NCBI RefSeq assembly: GCF_000422445.1
Contig: NZ_KE383837.1
Coordinates: 558,001 to 622,000, forward strand
Origin: Paenibacillus assamensis DSM 18201
Lineage (GTDB): Bacteria > Bacillota > Bacilli > Paenibacillales > Paenibacillaceae
Length of the DNA stretch: 64,000 nucleotides
Direction: 5' to 3'
A program made the translations under genes and the position numbers. Below are positions 48,442 to 59,000 of this stretch, piece by piece; the first letter of the stretch is position 1, and each line of letters starts with the position of its first letter. The notes beneath the pieces are model-generated. The model ran no database searches. It was given only the letters and a program-made list of their open reading frames with translations, and had not been told where the DNA came from.

Positions 48442-48467
48442 TACGTAATTCCATCAATTACGTTTCA
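48442..48467 (-). promoter_or_regulatory. Near-perfect sigma-W promoter of nfeD-floA operon
   Basis: TGAAAC (48467-48462), 16 bases, CGTA (48445-48442), an exact match to the sigma-W consensus TGAAAC-N16-CGTA, about 70 bases before the nfeD start. B. subtilis yqeZ-floA is a sigma-W operon, so the match is expected and strengthens the call: this operon should respond to envelope stress. Confidence 0.85.
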
Positions 48468-48566
48468 ATAATCTAACAAAGCCATCAGGCCCAACAACGT
48501 TCAACTGCAAAGCAGAACATAAAAATGATCCAAGTGCAACCAACTATTACGCAAAAAGAAGGCATA

Positions 48567-48599
48567 ATAAAAACACTCCTTGAAACAAGGAGTGTTTTT
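48567..48599 (-). terminator. Terminator of rpsU-yqeY
   Basis: Thirteen-base perfect stem (48569-48581 with 48587-48599), loop GAAAC, flanked by T and A runs so that on the minus strand T follows. Twenty-seven bases after yqeY. Confidence 0.85.
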
Positions 48600-48625
48600 G
48601 AAGTCGATCAGTTATAAAGATTCGC

Positions 48626-49069
48626 TTATTGCAGATGCTGTTGAACAATTGAATTGACAAGTTTACCGTCGGAACGTCCTTTGACCTTTGGCATTAGGGC
48701 AGCCATAAGCTTACCCATGTCTGCTTTCGAAGTAGCACCGGTCTCTTGGATGGTCTCTCGTACAATGGCTTTAATTTCTTCTTCAGAAAGCTGTGCTGGA
48801 AGGTATTCCAACAAAATGTCAAGCTCTAGTTTCAAGTTATCTACAAGGTCGAATCGGTTAGCTTTCTCGAACTCATGGAGGGCATCTTTCCGCTGTTTGA
48901 TTTCACGACCTAGAATTTCAAGCACTTCATCGTCATTCAAAGTTCGTTTCGATTCTATCTCAATATTCTGGATTGCCGAACGAACCATGCGGATGGTGGA
49001 GAGTTTGAACTTGTCTTTACTCTTCATCGCTTGCTTCATATCTTCGCTCAATCGTAGGCTTAGATCCAT
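48626..49069 (-). CDS. yqeY: YqeY/GatB-related domain protein
   Basis: A 147-residue protein of the YqeY family related to the C-terminal tRNA-recognition part of GatB. It is helical throughout with RMVRSAIQNIEIESKRTLNDD and the C-terminal GRSDGKLVNSIVQQHL pattern. Its role outside the amidotransferase is uncertain; it may interact with tRNA. The TAG of rpsU overlaps the GGAGG site of yqeY, coupling the two. Confidence 0.93.
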   Translation of the reverse strand: MDLSLRLSEDMKQAMKSKDKFKLSTIRMVRSAIQNIEIESKRTLNDDEVLEILGREIKQRKDALHEFEKANRFDLVDNLKLELDILLEYLPAQLSEEEIKAIVRETIQETGATSKADMGKLMAALMPKVKGRSDGKLVNSIVQQHLQ

Positions 49070-49084
49070 TGGTGCTATATCCTC

Positions 49085-49258
49085 CTAAAACTTTCTCTTG
49101 CGAGCAGCCTCGGACTTCTTCTTACGCTTGACGCTTGGCTTCTCATAGTGCTTACGCTTTTTAACTTCAGCCAATACGCCATCTTTTGCGATGGAGCGCT
49201 TAAAGCGACGAAGTGCAGCATCGATCGTCTCGTTTTTGCGAACTTTCGTTTCAGACAC
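49085..49258 (-). CDS. rpsU: 30S ribosomal protein S21
   Basis: A 57-residue ribosomal protein, too short to be flagged by most length limits. From GTG 49258 (after GGAGGG) it reads [20 protein letters not shown] at the N-terminus and ends [12 protein letters not shown]. Lys/Arg-rich throughout, as expected for S21, and it lies beside yqeY, its usual partner in bacilli. Another open frame on the same strand here, reading WCLKRKF, is a shifted shadow of this gene. Confidence 0.95.
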   Translation of the reverse strand: MSETKVRKNETIDAALRRFKRSIAKDGVLAEVKKRKHYEKPSVKRKKKSEAARKRKF

Positions 49259-49383
49259 CAGTTATCCCTCCCTCCGACCAGACCGTCCAAGAACAAATCA
49301 CGGTTCATCAAATTACATTATATGTGATGGTGAAATACAGTGTCAACCTTGCACTTGCGAACTGTAAATAATTACTGAAATCA

Positions 49384-49731
49384 CTATCTAGAACCAACAA
49401 TATCTCCTAGCGGTTCGCCACCTAATAGATGGTAGTGAATATGGAACACAATCTGTCCGCTGTCTTTGTTGCAGTTGTTAACTAAACGATAGCCTGACTG
49501 CGCCACACCCAGATCTTTTGCGATTTGTTGTGCCGCTTCATGGATATCTCCTAACAACGCATAATCTTCTTTTTGCAGATCATTCATTGTCGGAATGTGT
49601 TTCTTAGGAATAATTACAATATGTACAGGCGCTTTAGGCTGGATGTCATGAAAAGCAACCACTCGTTCTGTTTCGTATACTTTTTTAGAAGGCAGCGTAC
49701 CTTCGATTATTTTGCAAAAAATGCAATCCAT
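49384..49731 (-). CDS. hinT: HIT family purine nucleotide hydrolase (HinT)
   Basis: Histidine-triad phosphoramidase acting on AMP-lysine type bonds. A 115-residue protein starting CIFCKIIEG, with NNCNKDSGQIVFH and the triad H97-x-H99-x-H101 (HIHYHLL). ATG at 49731 follows AGGAGG, so the nine residues upstream are excluded. A lone gene between rpsU and the coat-like gene. Assignment by family; the physiological substrate is not known. Confidence 0.93.
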   Translation of the reverse strand: MDCIFCKIIEGTLPSKKVYETERVVAFHDIQPKAPVHIVIIPKKHIPTMNDLQKEDYALLGDIHEAAQQIAKDLGVAQSGYRLVNNCNKDSGQIVFHIHYHLLGGEPLGDIVGSR

Positions 49732-49890
49732 CCTAATTCCTCCTAGAAATATATTCACCTATACAGCCCATGTTACTTCAGCGTTATCTTATGCAGTACG
49801 AATGAACCTAGACTATACAATTATCATATCGAAAAATGCATCGCACGTCCAATTTTCAATCCATTCTCTTAGTTACCCTATGCATCTTTA

Positions 49891-49932
49891 TAAAAAATGA
49901 AAGCACCCCACAGCCACAGCATAGAGGTGCTT
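49891..49932 (-). terminator. Terminator of the coat-like gene
   Basis: AAGCACC stem with GGTGCTT (about 49901-49907 with 49926-49932), extended by G:C pairs, then TTTTTTA on the minus strand, 17 bases past the stop. Confidence 0.75.
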
Positions 49933-49948
49933 GAATCATGGATTTACT

Positions 49949-50791
49949 TTAGAGAAGAGCTAAAGCTGCTAGCGTTGCAAGAGGCAAAATGATCGGATTG
50001 TAGCCATATCCATAGTAATACGGGTTGTAGGGATAGTAGCCACCATAGTATGGATAATAGGGCGGGCGTGGCCGGGGATAGTACCCTCCGTGATATCCAT
50101 AGCCTCCACCATGGTACCCAGGGCCACCGCCTCCAAAACCATGGTGCGAAGCCAATCCGCGGTAACATGATTCACAATAATAAGGTGTTGAATATGCCGA
50201 ATAGTCCTGTGACATCGTGTATGGATACGACGTCATTTGCTCACTATACTGACTATTTCCTCCACCTGTAGACGTTGGGGATAAATGTACATACGTATCA
50301 TCAACGTGAGTAATTACACCTTGATAAACTTGATTCTCACTTGTTTTTAGTTGGACATGGTGATGCATATATTTTTTACACATGTCTTTCATATTTTCAC
50401 CATTAACAGCCAATCCACCATATTCATCATTTGGCTTCCATGCATTTTCTCCCATGGACTGTTGTACAACAGACCCTTGCGGCATAGCTGGATATGGTTG
50501 TTGATTAGGCAGCACAGCCTGTTGTGTAATTGGCTGCATATTGGGCATCGGCTGTATGTTAGGAATCGATTGCATCGCAGCCTGCATATTCGGCATTGGC
50601 ATTGGTGGGAAGTTAGGCATGGACTGCATCATAGGCTGCATATTTGGTACCGACTGCATAGGAGCCATATTAGGCTGTGTATATTGTGGTACATACGAAG
50701 CGCCAAAGTTAGGCGCATTGTTTCCATCAAATCGATTTTCCTCTTGAGCACCTTGTCGTTCAATCTGGTTACCTTGCTTGTTATTTTCCAT
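49949..50791 (-). CDS. Coat-like mosaic protein (Met/Pro/Gln repeats, folded core, Gly/Tyr tail)
   Basis: Not assigned to a named family. The 280-residue protein has three parts. Residues about 30-110 are repeats of PNMQPM/QSMPNF type rich in Met, Pro, Gln. Residues about 130-170 are a compact alpha/beta segment (KDMCKKYMHHHVQLKTSENQ, then GVITHVDDTYVHLSP), like an Sm/SH3-type barrel. Residues about 205-265 are rich in Gly, Tyr and Pro (YYPYYGGYYPYN), as in spore coat proteins, followed by a hydrophobic C-terminus. AGGAGG precedes the start at 50791. Spore coat or outer surface role is inferred from composition. Confidence 0.6.
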   Translation of the reverse strand: MENNKQGNQIERQGAQEENRFDGNNAPNFGASYVPQYTQPNMAPMQSVPNMQPMMQSMPNFPPMPMPNMQAAMQSIPNIQPMPNMQPITQQAVLPNQQPYPAMPQGSVVQQSMGENAWKPNDEYGGLAVNGENMKDMCKKYMHHHVQLKTSENQVYQGVITHVDDTYVHLSPTSTGGGNSQYSEQMTSYPYTMSQDYSAYSTPYYCESCYRGLASHHGFGGGGPGYHGGGYGYHGGYYPRPRPPYYPYYGGYYPYNPYYYGYGYNPIILPLATLAALALL

Positions 50792-51174
50792 AAGAACCTC
50801 CTCATTGACTAGCACAATCATGTAATGCTCCATGATATTCGCCTACGCCCAAGGAGGTGAGCAAATTACCTTAAGAACAAGTAAATATTTATAATATAGA
50901 TACAAATTCAAGTTCACTTGAATGTATTGCACAACAAAAAGACACCCCCTCCTGCAGTTGCAGGCTGCGCATAAACGCTGTAAACATGTTGTTTCTACAA
51001 ATGAAGGCGGACTTAACATACATGTGTATTGTAGAAACAACAAGTTTACCGAGGTGCCATCCAAAGTAAAAATGTCGGTAACTGTATTATAACAGTCGGT
51101 AGAAACGGTTACTGTGATTTGCTTCACAAAAGATCAGATCAGCAACTTCCATTTTCCGAATTAAACAAAAACGT
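50792..51174. other. Non-coding gap between sbcC and the coat-like gene
   Basis: No gene. Holds the long branched hairpin (50936-51058) and, nearer the coat-like gene, about 90 bases that should carry its promoter. Confidence 0.5.
50936..51058 (-). terminator. Long branched hairpin ending in U-run after sbcC
   Basis: On the minus strand the transcript past sbcC folds as GGCACC pairing with GGTGTC (51058-51053 with 50946-50941) enclosing two hairpins: a 21-base stem (51049-51029 with 51000-50980, one mismatch) and a short CCTGCA/TGCAGG hairpin (50951-50964). Five T follow. This reads as a terminator of the addBA-sbcDC operon, but it is much larger and branched compared with others here. Confidence 0.6.
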
Positions 51175-54100
51175 TCACAACGTCTCTAGTCCAATTTGCG
51201 AACCTCTGCCCGCCTGTTCAGCTGGCGTCACTACAAGCTTGCGCGGCAAACGCGCTCGAAGTTCAGGCACATGGCTAATGACTCCTACAGAAAGCTTATC
51301 ATGATGCAGTTTCTCCAACGCAGTAATTACGGTATCCAGCAATTCTGGATCCAGCGTACCGAAGCCTTCATCAAGGAAGAAAAATTGCAATGGATACATG
51401 CCACGAAGTTGAATTTGAGCAGATAGTGCAAGCGCCAAGGCAAGGGATGTCAAGAATGTTTCGCCACCCGATAATGTTGACACAGGTCTTCGAATTCCGC
51501 CGTTCAGATCATCCCGGATAACAAATCCTCCACCTGAATCAACTTCCAACGCATATCTCTGCTTCGTTAACAGCTTCAATCGTTCAGAGGCAGCACGACT
51601 AACTTGCATTAGCTGCTCCTCGGCAACGAACTCAACAAATGCATTGCCACGGAATACACTTTGAAGCTGCTGCAAACGACTATGTCGTTCGCGACCGCCG
51701 CTCATATTTTCCTCTAACTCCATCCACCGTGCATGCTTAGCACGCAGCTGTTCCACATCACGCTCCGTCTTCACACGCAAAGCGAAAGCTGCTTCATCAC
51801 GCTCCGCTGCCAACTGCCATTGCTGCACGCATGAAGACCATTCTTCATCACCGATCTCTCGGCCTTGAAGCTGCTCTACAATTCGGTTCATACGAATTTG
51901 AATCGTACGCTGCTCTTCTTCATAAGCCGCATATTCATCAGCAAGCTGTTGACGTTCTATCTCTTCTAATCGGCAACCAACAACCTCATCTTGGTTCGCA
52001 AATCCAGATTGCTCTAGCCTTTGATGAAGCTGCTGCTGCGTATCACGAAGTCGAACCTCTGCGCTGTTCGTGAACTGCTGTGATAAGGCTAGCTGCTGCG
52101 CCGCTTCTGCCTCACGGCGTCTTGCTGTCTCAGCATGCTGCTGTGTTTGTTCTTCGCGCTGACGAATAGCAAACAGCTGCTGCTCATTGGAATGAAGTTG
52201 TGTTGGAATTGGACCAAACTCCAACCAAGGAGCGAGTCTAGCATCGTACTCTGCCTTTATGCGCAATAAGCCCTGTTTGGCTGTTTCACTTTGTACAACT
52301 ACAAGCTCAGCCTCACGATGCAGCATCTGCTGCTGCTTCAGCTGCCCTTCCATCTCCTCAATATAGGCTACGCTTTTCTCGTAACGCTGACGGCTATCTT
52401 CAAGCTCACGGTCCGCTTCTTGACGTGCCTGCCATTGCACTTCTAGCGATTGAGGTTCCCATTCAGGATAAAGCTCCTGCCAAGACTGGCGCTTGTCCTT
52501 TAGCACTTGATCTGCTGCAGTATGCTGTACGGTTACTTCTTGATAAGCTTGCTGTGAAGTATTCAGATTCGATACCGCCTGCTGCAAATTCCACAACAGC
52601 TCATCAATGGAACGAAGTATGCTGTCTTTTTCTTGTGTCAGAGTATCAATTCCAGCAACCGCCTGACCGACACATTTCTTCATGTCCGATAGTTCATCTA
52701 AACGAGTGCTATTCGCCTGCTCTGACTGCATGTCTCTAACATGCGACACTTCATCAGCTAGAAGAGGTTCCGATAGTTCGTTCACCGCCATTCCCTCAAA
52801 CATGAGCTTAGCCTGTATAGCAGCCGCCCCTTCTGCTTCTGCGACGGAGGACGGCAACCAAGATGCGGCACGCTTATTCGCATCTGCTAGACGATCACGG
52901 AGATCTGTGCGCAATGAATAACAACGCTCAAGCGCACTTTCCACCGATATAGTTGTTGTCCGCAATTCCTCTAGCCAGCGCTCATAGTTCTCAGCTTGTT
53001 TTTCCGCCTCAAGATATGCCTGCTGCTGCTCTGAATAATTATGAGTCACTACGGCATGTTCCTTCGATCCACATACAGGACAAGACTCTCCGGCTTGCAA
53101 TGTCTCCGCCAATTCAGCAGCCAATGCCGCCTTTGAAGCATTCCGCACTTCAACTCGTGCCTGCTCCAACTCGATGCGCACCTGTATCGTGCATTGTTCG
53201 GTCCACTGCTTCGCTGTCATCAACTCGCGCTGCACTTCACCTACAGATGTCAGCCAAGTTGGTAATCGCTCGCTCCAGGCAACCATATGCTCCATCTGCT
53301 CTCGCAGCACTGCATTCGCACGTTCAAGCTGCTTGTTAGCCTGTTCCATTTGGCTGCCCAACTCAACTCTACGACGTTCTGCCTCTGTTAACGTCGTCTT
53401 CGCAAGACGAGCTTCTTGCATGCGCTCTCTAAGCGCAGATGGACAATCAAGCTCACGCATCCGTTGTTTTAACTCACCCTGCCGCACAGCAGCTCGCTGC
53501 AAAAGTTGACTGACACGAGTCATTTCCACTTGCGCCTGGGCAGCCTTATCGGCAGACGTCTGCCCCTTTGCCTCATGTTCTGTCAGCTCAATAGTCAATT
53601 GCTCCAACTCTTGATTAACTTGTGCAGCCTGTTTTAATTGATCAATCCGCTGATGAAGCTCAGGCTCTTGCTGTTCACGCTGAGACTTAGCTTCGTTCCA
53701 TGCTTGCTCTGCTGTTTGTCGTACTGCTTGCTCGGTTTTAGCCAGCACTTCAGCATTTCGGAGCACCTCTATACTGCGGTTATGTTCCGATTGCGCTCTC
53801 GCCATTTCATGAATAGAAGGCATGACTTGCTCAGCCTCCAGCGCACGCTGCAAACGCTGCTGCTGTTGCTGCATCCGCTCAGATTGCTGTGCGCCCTGCT
53901 TACGGCGTTCTTCCAGCTGATCACGCTCAGCTTGCATTTTACGAAGCTCATTCCAAGCTTGATACCGTTCTTCTGTTTGCTGTCGTTCAGCCTTAGCTGT
54001 CTCTGCCGCCTGTGCCGCCTCTGTCATGACTGCTTCTGCCGCTTCCAAGGCGGAAGCAGATGCATCACCCAGCCCTTGCTGTTCTGCCAAGCTGGTACGT

Positions 54101-54696
54101 ATTTCACTCTCCGTTTCCTTGAGTGATCGTGACAATTTACCTGCCAGCACATCGCCATACCGTTCCAAAGAAAATAAACGCTGGAGCATTTGGCGGCGCT
54201 CACTGCCCTTAAGCGAGAGGAATTCAGCAAACTTGCCCTGTGGGAGTACAACCGCACGAGTAAAGTCATCCATTTTTAATCCGATATGCTCCTCAACGAG
54301 TCGGGTAACATCAGCAAGCTTGTCCGCTAACACAACATCGCCTTCTGGGGTAATCTCTACAAATCGGCTAACGGAATTGCTTATACTTATTTCATTAGCG
54401 CGCTTAAATCTACGTTCCACACGAAATGTCTTCGTCTCCTCCGCATTACTCAACTGGAACGCAAAAGAAACCATCAATTGTTTCTCAGCTTGGTTCATAA
54501 TGCCTTGTGTCCCATTTGTCGCCCGCTCCACCTTGCCATACAACGCAAGTGTTATCGCATCTAAAACCGTCGACTTCCCGCTGCCTGTTGGACCAAAAAT
54601 GCCGAATAAGCCACTTTCACACAACGTTTCAAAATCAATAACTTGTTCTTCCCGATAGCTCTGGAGACCACTCAGTTTTAACGTTAATGGCTTCAT
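51175..54696 (-). CDS. sbcC: Exonuclease SbcC, ATPase subunit
   Basis: Rad50-type ATPase of SbcCD nuclease, which cuts hairpins and protein-blocked DNA ends. A 1173-residue protein: Walker A FGPTGSGKSTVLD near 34-46, long coiled coil, the zinc-hook CPVC (Cys539 and Cys542), a second coiled coil, then the signature TLSGGE and Walker B FFLDEGFGTLD at the C-terminus. ATG overlaps the sbcD stop by 4 bases, so translation is coupled. Last gene of the addBA-sbcDC operon. Confidence 0.95.
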   Translation of the reverse strand: MKPLTLKLSGLQSYREEQVIDFETLCESGLFGIFGPTGSGKSTVLDAITLALYGKVERATNGTQGIMNQAEKQLMVSFAFQLSNAEETKTFRVERRFKRANEISISNSVSRFVEITPEGDVVLADKLADVTRLVEEHIGLKMDDFTRAVVLPQGKFAEFLSLKGSERRQMLQRLFSLERYGDVLAGKLSRSLKETESEIRTSLAEQQGLGDASASALEAAEAVMTEAAQAAETAKAERQQTEERYQAWNELRKMQAERDQLEERRKQGAQQSERMQQQQQRLQRALEAEQVMPSIHEMARAQSEHNRSIEVLRNAEVLAKTEQAVRQTAEQAWNEAKSQREQQEPELHQRIDQLKQAAQVNQELEQLTIELTEHEAKGQTSADKAAQAQVEMTRVSQLLQRAAVRQGELKQRMRELDCPSALRERMQEARLAKTTLTEAERRRVELGSQMEQANKQLERANAVLREQMEHMVAWSERLPTWLTSVGEVQRELMTAKQWTEQCTIQVRIELEQARVEVRNASKAALAAELAETLQAGESCPVCGSKEHAVVTHNYSEQQQAYLEAEKQAENYERWLEELRTTTISVESALERCYSLRTDLRDRLADANKRAASWLPSSVAEAEGAAAIQAKLMFEGMAVNELSEPLLADEVSHVRDMQSEQANSTRLDELSDMKKCVGQAVAGIDTLTQEKDSILRSIDELLWNLQQAVSNLNTSQQAYQEVTVQHTAADQVLKDKRQSWQELYPEWEPQSLEVQWQARQEADRELEDSRQRYEKSVAYIEEMEGQLKQQQMLHREAELVVVQSETAKQGLLRIKAEYDARLAPWLEFGPIPTQLHSNEQQLFAIRQREEQTQQHAETARRREAEAAQQLALSQQFTNSAEVRLRDTQQQLHQRLEQSGFANQDEVVGCRLEEIERQQLADEYAAYEEEQRTIQIRMNRIVEQLQGREIGDEEWSSCVQQWQLAAERDEAAFALRVKTERDVEQLRAKHARWMELEENMSGGRERHSRLQQLQSVFRGNAFVEFVAEEQLMQVSRAASERLKLLTKQRYALEVDSGGGFVIRDDLNGGIRRPVSTLSGGETFLTSLALALALSAQIQLRGMYPLQFFFLDEGFGTLDPELLDTVITALEKLHHDKLSVGVISHVPELRARLPRKLVVTPAEQAGRGSQIGLETL

Positions 54697-55898
54697 CCAG
54701 CAGTCTCCTCCTCTACAGGTTCTTCTTCGCCAATCAGTTCAAGGAACAGATCGACTAGCGCATCATCAGGAGCTGCGCCGCCCGTTTGCCGCTCATAGAA
54801 TCGTCTGAACAACTCATGAACAGGCATAGCTGAACGCTGACCTTCCTCAATAGCAATTGCCTCCATCTCCGGATAAATAGGACGAATATGCACAATACCA
54901 CCATGGGCACGGCGAATATGCTGTATTTGTTCCATCGTTAATGCTTCTGTTAAATGGACACTTACGTCCAGCCATGCTTCCGCATCACGGCCTTCGTCAA
55001 GCCAACTGCACAGCTCCGCATATCCACCTTTCGCCGTCCACGTAGACAACACTTTCCCCGATGATAAATACTTTTCTTCAGGTGTAATAACAGCGCCTGG
55101 AGCAGCATCGAATACAGTAACTGACTTCGTCTGACCCGCCTCTGAGAAGCTGTAGGCAATGGGAGATCCACTGTAACGAATAACCCCTTTTCCTTTAACC
55201 ATCTGTGGTCGATGAAGATGCCCTAATGCAACATATTGTGCTTGCAGCAACTCCTCCCCAAGCAATGGATAAAAGGCATCAGGATGTACCGTATATGCGC
55301 CTCCAACTTGAATCGGACGTTCCGACTCCGTTTCTTTGCCGCCGAGTACATACAAATGACTCATCATCAAATTTACCGTATCTGACCGAAAAGCTGCTGT
55401 CTGCCTTGCAAACAATTGGGCCACCTTGTCGCTATAAGCGGAGCGAATAGCCTCTTCCTCATTGTTGTGCGTAAGCAATTGCTTCAATCTCGCTTCTGAC
55501 GGATAAGGAAGTGCGGCAATAATCGCTTCTTCGTTCGTACGCGCGAGCTGAATACGCACCGCCTGCTCAGAGGGCTGACCAATGAGCGTTATTCCTTGAC
55601 GCCGCAGGAGTGAAGATGCCGCAGCTAATCGATCAGGATGATCATGGTTGCCCGATATAATCACGATGGAGCGTCTGCCTTGGTCAGACAAACGTTCCAT
55701 CGATTCATAGAACAATTGCTCCGCTGCCGCCGGAGGATTGACGGTATCGTATACATCCCCAGCCAATAAAATAATGTCGATCTTTTCTTCATCGGCGATC
55801 TGTACAAGCTCATCTACAAAAGCCTCTTGCTCCTCCATTCTACTGCGTCCTTCAAGCGTCCGGCCAAAATGCCAATCCGCCGTATGCAACACCCGCAT
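54693..55898 (-). CDS. sbcD: Exonuclease SbcD, nuclease subunit
   Basis: Mre11-type manganese nuclease of SbcCD. The metal-binding motifs D-x-H (TADWHFG), GDVYD, SGNHD and later ALGHLHRPQ are all present. A 401-residue protein, slightly long owing to an acidic tail. ATG at 55898 is six bases after GGAGG; an ATG two codons upstream sits on that site. Third gene of the operon. Confidence 0.95.
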   Translation of the reverse strand: MRVLHTADWHFGRTLEGRSRMEEQEAFVDELVQIADEEKIDIILLAGDVYDTVNPPAAAEQLFYESMERLSDQGRRSIVIISGNHDHPDRLAAASSLLRRQGITLIGQPSEQAVRIQLARTNEEAIIAALPYPSEARLKQLLTHNNEEEAIRSAYSDKVAQLFARQTAAFRSDTVNLMMSHLYVLGGKETESERPIQVGGAYTVHPDAFYPLLGEELLQAQYVALGHLHRPQMVKGKGVIRYSGSPIAYSFSEAGQTKSVTVFDAAPGAVITPEEKYLSSGKVLSTWTAKGGYAELCSWLDEGRDAEAWLDVSVHLTEALTMEQIQHIRRAHGGIVHIRPIYPEMEAIAIEEGQRSAMPVHELFRRFYERQTGGAAPDDALVDLFLELIGEEEPVEEETAG

Positions 55899-56002
55899 AT
55901 CCATCCTCCTCTCCCTTTTACTACTCGCTAAGCTTGTCTATCTATCATCTATTCGTTTACACATCGTCAGCACTTCAAATTGCTCTGATTGCTTTTCGCA
56001 AG

Positions 56003-59000
56003 TTATAGGAATCTCGCTTCTCTAGCATCAAAGAAATACAAGGCTTGCTTATGGACAGGACGCTTCCATATTTGTTCAATCGCACGTGCATATAAATCAA
56101 GTTGGAAACGATAATGCTCTGCTAGACCCTCTACGCCACCTTCATGGCTTAACACACGGTCTGTCTTGTAATCAAGCAATATAAGCTCGTCATTGGACTG
56201 GAAAATACAATCAATAACCCCTTGTACAAGTACGGTCTCATCATCTAATAAATGAGAATTATCCTTCGCTGCGAACGAGGACGTCGCCACATAGCGAAGT
56301 TTTTCATCCGCATCCCCCTGCGTAGATAATTCAATTGTGTATGCTTCTGCAGCTGTTAGCCCATAGGAGAATGGTAGCTCTCGCTGCACCCAATCTGCAT
56401 GAAGCAGCCGCTGACCAATATCACTCTCAAAGAAGGCATAGACGCTATCCACATCGATCGCCTCTGCTTGTGCAACCGTCATAATCTGACGCTCCTGCAT
56501 TCCGTTCAGCGTTTGCGCAATAATATCAGTGCTCATGCTGCCGTTAAGCGGCAAATGCTGCATCAGCAAATGATAGGCAGTTCCACGCTCTGCTGGAGTC
56601 AGTCGTTTCTGTTCCATAAAGCGAGGACGGCGTAAATGCAGCGTGTACGTAAAGTCAGACCCGTCTGCGATTTCTGACACAGAGTTCACTTGCACTTCTT
56701 TCGTAGAAGTAGTAGTTGCCAGTCCAGTTGGAGCCTGCTGTTCTGGTTCCAGCTTTGCAAGCTCAACTGGTTGCTCTGGGAGCTCTGGAAGCTTTTTCTC
56801 AGCTGGCAAATGATCTCTGTCCGCAATACCATCCTCCACCTCGCTGCTATGAACCCAAGTAGAAGAAGGCAAATCATCCTGTGCAAATAAACGCTTCATC
56901 TCCGTAACAGACGTCTTCGCTGGAAGCATTTCTGCAAGACGATAAGGATCCCTCCAGCTAAGCCGCTCCGCAATCGTCTGCTCATGTTCCGAAGGCTCTA
57001 CCTCAACATGCTCATCCAATGCAGCTATTCGTTCCAACAATGCTAACTTATCGCTTACCGAGGAATCATCCGTTTCCAAGCTGGAAGTAAGTGCAAGCAT
57101 CGAGGCAGGAATAAGCGTCAGCTTCCAATCCGACGGCTCGTCGATCATGCAACTGCCGTTACGATTTGGCAAACCCGCTAACGTACGCCATTCCGATGCA
57201 GCTTGGTGGCGAATTAGTGCTGGGCCGATCCAGTCGATATAACTGCGCGCACGAGCTATCAAGTAGTCAGGCAGCAGCAAAGACTCCACATCAAGGGCTT
57301 CTCCCCACTGCGAAATGACTTTAGCGGCATCATTTACCGTGCCGATAAGAATCATCTTTTCTTTTGGACGGGTTAAAGCAACATAAAGCACACGCAGTTC
57401 CTCTGCCAGCAATTCCAGTTTCATTTGACGACGAATAGCCAAATTAGCCAGTGTCGGATACGTAACACGTGTTGATTCATCTACATATTTCGGCCCGAAT
57501 CCCATTTGCTTATGCATCAGGAAAGCAGCGTTCAAGTCTTGCTGATTGAACATTTTCCCCATGCCTGCAATAAACACGACAGGGAACTCAAGCCCTTTAC
57601 TTTTATGAATCGTCATGAGACGAACGACATCTTCCTGCTCACCCAATGCGCGAGCTGTCCCCAAGTCGCCGCCCGTTTCTTTCATCCGGTCTATGAAACG
57701 AAGGAACGCGTACAGCCCTCGAACAGAAGAACTTTCGTATTGACGAGCACGATCGTACAACGCCCGTAAGTTAGCCTGACGCTGTGTACCACCTGCTAAT
57801 CCTCCAACCCATTCGTAATACCCTGTCTCGCGATAGATGCGCCAAATAAGCTCTGATAAACTGCCTTGACGTGCTTCCTCACGCCAACGCTCCCATAAGG
57901 ACATGAAATGCTGAACCCGCTGCACATCTTCCTCAGACAGCAACACCTCACCATCCAACTCCAATTGTGCTGCACCAGCTGTTCCGATTTCGGCTGCTGA
58001 CGTTAATGCATCAAAATACGGCTTATTCTTCGCATATAAGCGAATTTGCGCCAAGGACTCTGCGGATAGCCCTACAATAGGAGAGCGAAGCACGCCCGCA
58101 AGCGGGATATCTTGATAAGGGTTATCTATGACACGAAGCAACGACACAATGATCTCCACTTCTGTCGCTTGAAAGTAGCCCGTATTGAACTCCGCATAAG
58201 CTGGAATGCCTTCCAAACGCAGCTCCTCAACCATCAATGGGGCCCATGATTGGGTCGCACGGAGCAAAATGACGATATCACGGTAGCTAATTGCCCGCAT
58301 GCGCTTCAATTGCTTGTCGTACACTTGAGCAGGCTTCTCACGCCCATCGCCCATCATCATTCGTATCCGAGCAGCGATTGCTCTGGCCTCGATTCGTGCG
58401 GTTTCTAGCTCTGATGGATCAACTTCCTGTGTTGGAGGCTGATCCCCATCAAGCACATCTTCTTCATCCCCAGCCTGAGACTCCGCCGCTCCACCTTTTT
58501 CAATCAAGACAAACTCTGGGCGAACATGATAGCTGTAGTCCCCAGATGCCGAATCATCTTCCACATCCAGCTCAGGGTAATACATCGCACCGCATACAAG
58601 CTCTGCATCTTGATCATAGCTTAGTTCTGCCACTTGCCGATTCATAAGCTGACGGAACAGCATATTGACTGCATCGACAACCTCCATTCGACTGCGGAAA
58701 TTGCGCGCCAAATCAATACGGCCACCCTTTAGAGCAACTTCATCTCTATAACTATTCAAATCCGAAGAAGCCTTTTCTAGCTCAGCCTCATCGTTCATTC
58801 CTTCTTGAACGGCATGCATGTTCCAATCGTCATCACTTTGATCATAACGCACATAGCGATCATACTTCTCCATAAACAACGTAGGATCTGCCAAACGGAA
58901 GCGATAAATGCTCTGCTTTACATCGCCTACCATAAAACGATTGCCTTTATCTTGACGCGAAATTAAGTTCACAATTGCCTCTTGCACCATGTTCGTATCT

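Noticed and set aside
49075-49311. 78-codon minus-strand frame over rpsU
   Set aside because: Out-of-frame shadow of S21; the real gene is 49085-49258 in another frame.
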